Shown one piece after another: positions 59,310-64,000 of a DNA stretch of 64,000 bases (position 1 is the first letter of the stretch; each line of letters opens with the position of its first letter). A program made the translations under genes and the position numbers. Under the pieces are notes generated by a model. That model made no database searches. It saw nothing but the letters and a program-made list of their open reading frames with translations, and was not told where the DNA came from. This stretch comes from Actinomycetospora chibensis (lineage in GTDB: Bacteria; Actinomycetota; Actinomycetes; Mycobacteriales; Pseudonocardiaceae). The stretch is from assembly GCF_028737215.1 (NCBI RefSeq), contig NZ_JAQZAM010000017.1, forward strand, positions 49,767-113,766. The letters are read 5' to 3'.

Positions 59310-61085
59310 TTGCCCCGCCCCCCTGAACCCAGCCGTGAGACCCGTGCCCAGGACGCCGAGCTGGCGCGCCAGGTCTCCCTGCGCCGCGTCGCGCGCCTGT
59401 TCCGTCAAGACCGGCGCCCGCTGGCCGTCGTCGTCGTGGTCATCGTCGCGTCCTCGATCGTCGCCATGGCCTCGCCGTTCCTGCTCCGCGCCGTCATCGA
59501 CGAGGCGCTCCCGCAGCGCGACCTGCGCCTGCTCGTCCTGCTCGCCGCCGGGATGATCGGCGTCGCCGCCGTCACCGCGGCGCTCGGCGTCGTCCAGACC
59601 TGGATCTCCACCGGCGTCGGTCAGCGCGTCATGCACCGTCTGCGCACCGACGTCTTCGCCCACCTGCAGCGCCAGTCGCTCGGCTTCTTCACGCGCACCC
59701 GCACCGGCGAGGTGCAGTCGCGCATCACCAACGACATCGGGGGCATGCAGACAGTCGTCACCTCGACGGCGACGTCGATCGCCGCCAACCTCACGACGGT
59801 CGTCGCCACCGCCGTCGCCATGGTTGCCCTGTCCTGGCAGCTCGCGCTCGTCACCCTGGTCGTGCTGCCGCCGGCGGTGCTCGTCAGCCGCCGCGTCGCG
59901 CGCATGCGCCGCGAGCTGACCGCGGCACGCCAGCGCGAGCTCGCCGACCTCAACGTCACCATCGAGGAGGGCCTGTCGGTCGACGCCGCCGCGCTGCACC
60001 GCACGCTCGGCACCGGCCCCGCCCTCGTCGAACGCTTCACGTCGTCCTCGGCGCGCCTCACCGAGCTCGAGCTGCGCTCGCAGCTGGCCGGACGCTGGCG
60101 CATGGCCACGATGGGCGTCGTCTTCGCGGCCATCCCGGCCCTGATCTACGTCGGCGCGGGCCTGCCCTGGACCGTCGGCGCGCTCTCGATCGGCACCCTC
60201 GTCGCCTTCACCTCGCTGCAGGCCGGCGTCTTCCGTCCGCTCTCGGGGCTGCTCGACGTCGGCGTCCAGGTGGCCAGCTCGCTGGCACTGTTCGCCCGGA
60301 TCTTCGAGTACCAGGACCTGACGGTGGACATCGCGGATCCGGACGAGCCGGTGTCGCTGACCGACGTGCGCGGCGACCTGCGCATCGAGGGCGTCACGTT
60401 CACCCACCCCGGCGGCCATCGACCCGCCCTCGACGACGTCGACCTGACGGTGCCCGCCGGCACGACGCTCGCGCTGGTGGGGGAGACCGGGTCGGGCAAG
60501 ACGACGCTCGGCGCGCTCGTCGCCCGCCTCCACGACCCCGACGCCGGGCGCATCACCATCGACGGTGTCGACCTGCGCGACCTGCGGCTGGCCGATCTCG
60601 CCGGCGTCGTCGGGGTGGTCAGCCAGGAGACCTATCTCCTGCACACCACCGTGCGCGAGAACCTGCGCGCGGCCAGGCCGGACGCGACCGACGCCGAGAT
60701 CGAGGCCGCCGCCCGCGCGGCCCGCATCCACGACGTCGTCGCCGCCCTGCCCGAGGGCTACGACACGATGGTCGGCGCCCGAGGCCACCGCTTCTCGGGC
60801 GGCGAGAAGCAGCGCATCGCCATCGCCCGCACGCTCCTGCGCGACCCGCGGGTGCTCGTCCTCGACGAGGCCACCAGCGCGCTCGACACCGAGACCGAGC
60901 GGGCCGTGCAGCTCGCGCTCGACGACCTCGCCCGCCACCGCACCACGCTGACCATCGCGCACCGCCTGTCGACCGTGCGGCACGCCGACCGGATCGCGGT
61001 GCTGGACCACGGCCGGGTCGTCGAGACCGGCACGCACGCCGAGCTGGTCGATCGCGAGGGGCGCTACGCGGCGCTCGCGGCCTGA
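59310..61085 (+). CDS. ABC exporter (fused permease and ATPase, MDR/lipid type)
   Basis: This is a 591-residue half-transporter starting at TTG 59310 (GAGGAG 8 bases upstream). Six membrane segments (for example VVVVVIVASSIVAMASPFLL and LLVLLAAGMIGVAAVTAALG) are followed by an ATPase: Walker A GETGSGKTTLGAL (about residue 390), Q-loop VSQETYLLHTT, signature FSGGEKQRIAIAR (about residue 500), Walker B VLVLDEATSALD and H-loop AHRLSTVRHAD. It acts as a homodimer in the membrane, exporting drugs or lipids. MarR control suggests induction by its substrate. Confidence 0.93.
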   Translation: MPRPPEPSRETRAQDAELARQVSLRRVARLFRQDRRPLAVVVVVIVASSIVAMASPFLLRAVIDEALPQRDLRLLVLLAAGMIGVAAVTAALGVVQTWISTGVGQRVMHRLRTDVFAHLQRQSLGFFTRTRTGEVQSRITNDIGGMQTVVTSTATSIAANLTTVVATAVAMVALSWQLALVTLVVLPPAVLVSRRVARMRRELTAARQRELADLNVTIEEGLSVDAAALHRTLGTGPALVERFTSSSARLTELELRSQLAGRWRMATMGVVFAAIPALIYVGAGLPWTVGALSIGTLVAFTSLQAGVFRPLSGLLDVGVQVASSLALFARIFEYQDLTVDIADPDEPVSLTDVRGDLRIEGVTFTHPGGHRPALDDVDLTVPAGTTLALVGETGSGKTTLGALVARLHDPDAGRITIDGVDLRDLRLADLAGVVGVVSQETYLLHTTVRENLRAARPDATDAEIEAAARAARIHDVVAALPEGYDTMVGARGHRFSGGEKQRIAIARTLLRDPRVLVLDEATSALDTETERAVQLALDDLARHRTTLTIAHRLSTVRHADRIAVLDHGRVVETGTHAELVDREGRYAALAA

Positions 61086-61133
61086 GCCCCGAGAACCCCG
61101 AGTCCCGAGAACCCCGAGCCCCGGACATGCGAA

Positions 61134-61162
61134 AGCCCGCCCCGATCTGGTCGGGGCGGGCT
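61134..61162. terminator. Terminator between the ABC exporter and a small minus-strand gene
   Basis: AGCCCGCCCCGA and TCGGGGCGGGCT form a perfect 12-bp stem with a 5-base loop (tctgg), preceded by AAA and followed by C rather than a T-run on the plus strand. The preceding AAA would supply a short T-run on the minus strand. It lies between convergent genes and probably works in both directions. Confidence 0.85.
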
Positions 61163-61177
61163 CGGTCTGTGGACGGG

Positions 61178-61357
61178 TCAGCGAGCGGCGCGGTCGATCC
61201 ACCGGGGGTCGACACCGTTGCGGTGCTGCTCGATGCGGCGCAGCCGGGTGCGCGCCTGGTGGGTCAGGCCGTCGAGGCGGTCGAGGAGCTGACGCAGCTC
61301 GGCGAGCTCGACGTCGAGGGCGTCGACCTCGGATTCGGTGGTGGTGCGTGCGGGCAC
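61178..61357 (-). CDS. Small coiled-coil protein
   Basis: Read on the minus strand from GTG 61357 (GAAGG 7 bases upstream) this encodes 59 residues: a Thr/Glu N-terminus, a heptad-patterned helix VDALDVELAELRQLLDRLDG, a second helix ARTRLRRIEQHR and the end GVDPRWIDRAAR. No family is recognised. The upstream hairpin at 61134-61162 would terminate it. Coding status rests on the ribosome site, the heptads and codon use (third-position G/C). Confidence 0.55.
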   Translation of the reverse strand: MPARTTTESEVDALDVELAELRQLLDRLDGLTHQARTRLRRIEQHRNGVDPRWIDRAAR

Positions 61358-61496
61358 GGAAACCTTCGTTCGGGGCGCGGTGTTCGGGCGGCATCTGGAC
61401 CGGGACCGAGGCTACCGGATCGATCCAGACGCCATCCAGCGTACGCCGTTCTCGTCATCTGGTTGCGCACCACCGTTCCCGTCGCGGTCACCTTCG

Positions 61497-62123
61497 TCAC
61501 CGCCGCGCCACGCCCCGGACCACCTGAGCGACGAGGGTGCGGGCCAGGTCCTCGGTCAGCGGCTGGTCGGGGATCAGCAGCCGGTGGTAGCAGGCCCCCC
61601 ACAGCTGGTCGACCACCGCTTCGGCGTCGACGTCGTGCCTGAGCTCGCCGCGGTCGCGCGCCTGTTCGATCGCCGCGACGGCGAGCGCCCGGCGCGGCGC
61701 GGAGTAGTGCTCGCGGTAGGCCGCGGCGAGCTCGGGGTCGGTCTGCGCCGAGCCGATCAGCTCCGCGATCACGCGTCCCGCGGGCGTCTGCGTCATCAGC
61801 CGGACGAACGCGGTGAGCTGGTCGGTGAGGTCGGCGGCGATGTCACCGGTGTCGGGGAACGCGAGCGTGCTCTGCACCGAACGGAAGTAGGCCTCGAGGG
61901 CGAGCGCGCCCCGCGACGGCCACCACTTGTGCAGGGTGGTCCGGCTCGCGCCCGAGATCGCCGAGACCCGCTCGAAGGTGAAGCCGGCCATGCCCTCGGC
62001 GAGCAGGAGCTCGCCCGCGGCGGCCAGCACCTCGCCGCGCACCTCGTCGGCCGGGCGCCGGCCCCGTCCCCGGGGCCGGCGCTGATCGTCCACGACCGGC
62101 GATGCTAGCGATCTCCCGCTCAT
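61497..62123 (-). CDS. TetR-family transcriptional regulator
   Basis: This 208-residue regulator has an N-terminal HTH: EVLAAAGELLLAEGMAGFTF, ERVSAISGASRTTLHKWWPS (about residues 30-70), then a helical TetR_C ligand domain (LMTQTPAGRVIAELIGSAQT, CYHRLLIPDQPLTEDLARTL). ATG 62123 lies 24 bases downstream of the SDR stop, so the two form an operon. It probably controls that operon through the inverted repeat at 62894-62952. Confidence 0.88.
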   Translation of the reverse strand: MSGRSLASPVVDDQRRPRGRGRRPADEVRGEVLAAAGELLLAEGMAGFTFERVSAISGASRTTLHKWWPSRGALALEAYFRSVQSTLAFPDTGDIAADLTDQLTAFVRLMTQTPAGRVIAELIGSAQTDPELAAAYREHYSAPRRALAVAAIEQARDRGELRHDVDAEAVVDQLWGACYHRLLIPDQPLTEDLARTLVAQVVRGVARR

Positions 62124-62146
62124 GCCCGGACGTGGAGCAGGGCCTC

Positions 62147-62878
62147 TCAGGCGAGTCCGCCGTTGGCGAACAGGGTCTGGCCGTTGACCCAGCGGGCGGG
62201 TCCGGCGAGGAAGGCGACGGCCTCGGCGATGTCGTCGGGCTGCCCCAGGCGCTCGAGCGGCGCGGCCTTCGCGAGCCCGGCGACCTGCTCCTCGGTCTTG
62301 CCGTCGAGGAACAGCGGCGTCGCGGTCGGGCCGGGCGCCACCGCGTTGACGGTGACATCGCGGCCGCGCAGCTCGCGGGCGAGCACCGGGACGAGGGCCT
62401 CGACGGCGCCCTTGCTGGCGACGTAGCCGCCGTAGGTGGGGAACGACAGGCGCGTCACCGACGTCGAGAACGCGACGATCGCGCCGCCGGCGCGGACCCG
62501 GCGGGCGGCCTGCTGGGCGACGACGACGGTGCCGCGGATGTTGGTGCGGTGCATGCGGTCGAGGTCGTCGAGATCGAGCTCCGCGATCGGCGCCAGGACC
62601 ATGATCCCGGCGGTGTTGGCGACGACGTCGATCCCGCCGAACGCCGCCTCGACGGCGTCGAACGCGGCGTCCATGTCCGCGGGCTCCGCGACGTCGCCGC
62701 CGACGGCGATCGCCCGCCCACCGGCCCTCTCGATGGCGCTGACGACCGCCTCGGCCCGGGCCTTGTTGCCCGCGTAGTGGACGCCGACGGCCATGCCGTC
62801 GCCCGCCAGCCGCTCGGCCACCGCGCGGCCGATCCCGCCCGAACCCCCGGTGACGAGGGCGACGCGAGTGCCGTTCAT
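62147..62878 (-). CDS. Short-chain dehydrogenase/reductase (SDR)
   Basis: This 243-residue classical SDR has the NAD(P) motif VALVTGGSGGIGRAVAERLA, VVANTAGIM, the catalytic Ser in VAFSTSVTRLSF and Tyr-x3-Lys in YGGYVASKGAVEALV (about residue 155), and APGPTATPLF. A basic residue after the first strand (HYAGNKARAE) favours NADPH. GGAGG lies before ATG 62878. It is the first gene of an SDR-TetR operon; the substrate is unknown. Confidence 0.92.
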   Translation of the reverse strand: MNGTRVALVTGGSGGIGRAVAERLAGDGMAVGVHYAGNKARAEAVVSAIERAGGRAIAVGGDVAEPADMDAAFDAVEAAFGGIDVVANTAGIMVLAPIAELDLDDLDRMHRTNIRGTVVVAQQAARRVRAGGAIVAFSTSVTRLSFPTYGGYVASKGAVEALVPVLARELRGRDVTVNAVAPGPTATPLFLDGKTEEQVAGLAKAAPLERLGQPDDIAEAVAFLAGPARWVNGQTLFANGGLA

Positions 62879-62893
62879 GGGTACCTCCGGTGT

Positions 62894-62952
62894 AGATGTG
62901 GACGCTGTGCCCATATCCAGAGAAGCACGAAAAGTACACGCTGTCCACATCT
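62894..62952. promoter_or_regulatory. Distant inverted repeat upstream of the SDR-TetR operon
   Basis: AGATGTGGAC (62894-62903) and its exact reverse complement GTCCACATCT (62943-62952) flank the promoter region, 39 bases apart; both are followed inward by GCTGT- or CGCTGT-type sequence. They are likely paired operator half-sites for the TetR regulator encoded downstream. Confidence 0.6.
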
Positions 62953-62974
62953 TGGCGCGGTGCGCCGGAGGCGA

Positions 62975-63469
62975 TCAGTCGGCCGCGACCTCGAGCAGCG
63001 TCCCGCCGGTGAGGGCGACGAGCTCCTCGCCGGTGGTCGGGAACATCGAGTGCTCGTCACCGGCGCCGGCCCACACCGTCGGGTGGGCGGTCAGCGCGAC
63101 GTCGACGAAGCAGCGGAGCGGTGCCGGGTGACCGACCGGCGCGACCCCGCCGACGTGCTGGCCGGTCGTGCGCAGGACGGTGTCGGGGTCGGCGCGCTTG
63201 ACGCGACGTTTGGCGACGCCGAGGTGGGTGGCCAGGCGCCGGGGGTCGACGCGGTGCGCGCCGGACGCGAGCACGAGGACCGGCTCGGCCTCCTCCCCGG
63301 CGGTGAAGACCAGGCTGTTGGCGATCGCGCCGACCTCGCAGCCCAGCTGCTCCGCGGCGGCCGCCGCCGAGGGGACCGGGGTGTCGAAGGTCCGGATCTC
63401 CCGCGGCGCCCCGGCGGCCTCCAGGGCGCGCTCGACCGCTTCCCGTCCTGTCACGTCGTGCCTGCTCAC
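62975..63469 (-). CDS. YbaK/EbsC-family aminoacyl-tRNA deacylase
   Basis: This 164-residue editing-domain protein hydrolyses mischarged tRNA (Cys- or Ala-tRNA-Pro type). It shows PREIRTFDTPVPSAAAAAEQ, VGAIANSLVFTAGEEAEPVL (with the conserved Lys replaced by Asn-Ser), VASGAHRVDPRRLATHLG, GGVAPVGHPAPLRCFVDVAL and a C-terminal WAGAGDEHSMFPTTGEELV. Some relatives in this subgroup lack strict specificity. ATG 63469; not clearly linked to its neighbours. Confidence 0.88.
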   Translation of the reverse strand: MSRHDVTGREAVERALEAAGAPREIRTFDTPVPSAAAAAEQLGCEVGAIANSLVFTAGEEAEPVLVLASGAHRVDPRRLATHLGVAKRRVKRADPDTVLRTTGQHVGGVAPVGHPAPLRCFVDVALTAHPTVWAGAGDEHSMFPTTGEELVALTGGTLLEVAAD

Positions 63470-63582
63470 GGCGCCGGAGGCTACGAGGCGCCCGCACGAC
63501 CCGCCGCATGGACCGTCCGGCCTTCCAAGCTGGGCCCAACGGCCCCGTTTGCCGGATCATCGCGCGGGGCCATCCTTGCTGG

Positions 63583-63927
63583 ATGACCACGACGAGCCGC
63601 CGCGCCTCTGCTCCGCGCGCCCGCATCCGGGACAGGGGCCAGGTCGATGCGCTGGTCCTCGCCGCGCTGGCCGACGCCCCGCGACGTCACGACGAGATCG
63701 CGGACCGCCTGCGCGATCAGGCCGGCGCCACCCTCGACATGCCGCTCTCGCGCCTCGTGCCGACGCTGCACCGGCTCGCCCGCAACCGCCTGGTCTCCCG
63801 CCAGTCCCGCGATCCCCGCCGCTACCGCCTCACCGACACCGGCCGGCGCTCGCTGACCGCCCGCCTCCGCGCCGCCGACGCCTTCGCCGAGGCGGTGCAC
63901 ACGCTGGCCGACGGGGCGGGGGACTGA
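63583..63927 (+). CDS. PadR-like winged-helix protein
   Basis: This 114-residue protein has a basic N-terminus and the winged helix QVDALVLAALADAPRRHDEI, ADRLRDQAGATLDMPLSRLV, PTLHRLARNRLVSRQSRDPR, RYRLTDTGRRSLTARL, as in PadR/MarR-type regulators. ATG 63583 fits the family start; an upstream frame extension is not homologous. The regulated gene is unknown. Confidence 0.75.
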   Translation: MTTTSRRASAPRARIRDRGQVDALVLAALADAPRRHDEIADRLRDQAGATLDMPLSRLVPTLHRLARNRLVSRQSRDPRRYRLTDTGRRSLTARLRAADAFAEAVHTLADGAGD

Positions 63928-63959
63928 CCTCGGCGGTCTTTCCCCGTTCGGGCCCTCCG

Positions 63960-63996
63960 TGTCGGGGGTCGGCTCTAGAATCGAACACATGAGCGA
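63960..63996 (+). repeat. DUF222 gene upstream repeat, copy 2
   Basis: These 37 bases are identical to the reverse complement of 2161-2197, including the TAGAAT -10 box and the first codons. The two copies are in opposite orientation about 62 kb apart. Confidence 0.85.
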
Positions 63997-64000
63997 ACGG
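63989..64000 (+). CDS. Start of a second DUF222/HNH-type gene, cut off by the window
   Basis: ATG 63989 begins Met-Ser-Glu-Arg 7 bases after a TAGAAT -10 box, with the same upstream bases as the DUF222/HNH gene at 762-2168 (which begins Met-Ser-Glu-Gly). Only four codons are visible, so the family assignment rests on the shared start region. Confidence 0.6.

Overview
This is a high-GC (about 75% by eye), densely coding actinobacterial chromosome segment, most likely from Pseudonocardia or a close relative in the Pseudonocardiales. Supporting signs are many GTG starts, 4-nt stop/start overlaps, DUF222/HNH repeat proteins, TIGR03086 (mycothiol-isomerase-like) and DUF5313/DUF5709-type proteins, and a BTAD/AAA regulator. 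I saw no tRNA, rRNA, CRISPR array, complete insertion sequence or prophage. Family assignments come from reading the protein sequences by eye; no search was run.

Layout. 1-5.6 kb: a cut-off cupin gene, a DUF222/HNH repeat-type gene, an N-terminally truncated ornithine-cyclodeaminase homologue, a glyoxalase-fold protein, and a methyltransferase/phytanoyl-dioxygenase pair. 5.7-13.5 kb: a histidine-utilisation operon (hutU, an M20 amidohydrolase, hutF, hutI, a hutH-like lyase) with a divergent IclR regulator. 13.5-17 kb: a lactonase-like metallo-beta-lactamase, an LLM flavin oxidoreductase and an acyl-CoA ligase. 17-20.2 kb: larE-larB-larC for the nickel-pincer cofactor, then an OsmC protein.

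20.7-41.2 kb is the most unusual part. It holds (i) a translationally coupled cluster, 21.8-27.4 kb, that looks like bacterial coenzyme M biosynthesis: phosphosulfolactate synthase, an unknown protein, two aspartase/fumarase-superfamily lyases and a PLP enzyme; (ii) homologues of all three oxamate carbamoyltransferase subunits plus carbamate kinase (allG/allH at 27.4-29.6 kb, allF/allK at 36.3-38.8 kb); (iii) a scattered 'nitrogen-starvation' (MSMEG_0565-0572 / Nit1C-like) gene set: AIR-synthase-like, Sll0783-like, glycosyltransferase, radical SAM and GNAT genes, with no nitrilase but with a cobalt-type nitrile hydratase (beta, alpha, His-tailed activator) beside the Sll0783-like gene; (iv) an XRE-cupin regulator and a CoA-disulfide-reductase-like flavoprotein. 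A 10-base box resembling a -10 element (CATCTACTAT, with a two-mismatch copy) precedes the comA-like, carbamate kinase and XRE-cupin genes, so these loci may share control.

41.2-48 kb: a large BTAD-AAA regulator, a cold-shock gene with a clear terminator, a second nitrile-hydratase-superfamily enzyme split into three genes in thiocyanate-hydrolase order, an MFS transporter and a truncated haemoglobin. 48-64 kb: ordinary accessory and housekeeping genes: LysR/TDT pair, an orphan solute-binding protein, an RsbA-like anti-sigma protein, enoyl-CoA hydratase, deacetylase, OhrR with a DUF5313 protein, acyl-CoA dehydrogenase, MarR with an ABC exporter, SDR with TetR, YbaK and a PadR-like protein. 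The window ends at the first codons of a second DUF222-type gene whose upstream region is identical to that of the first.
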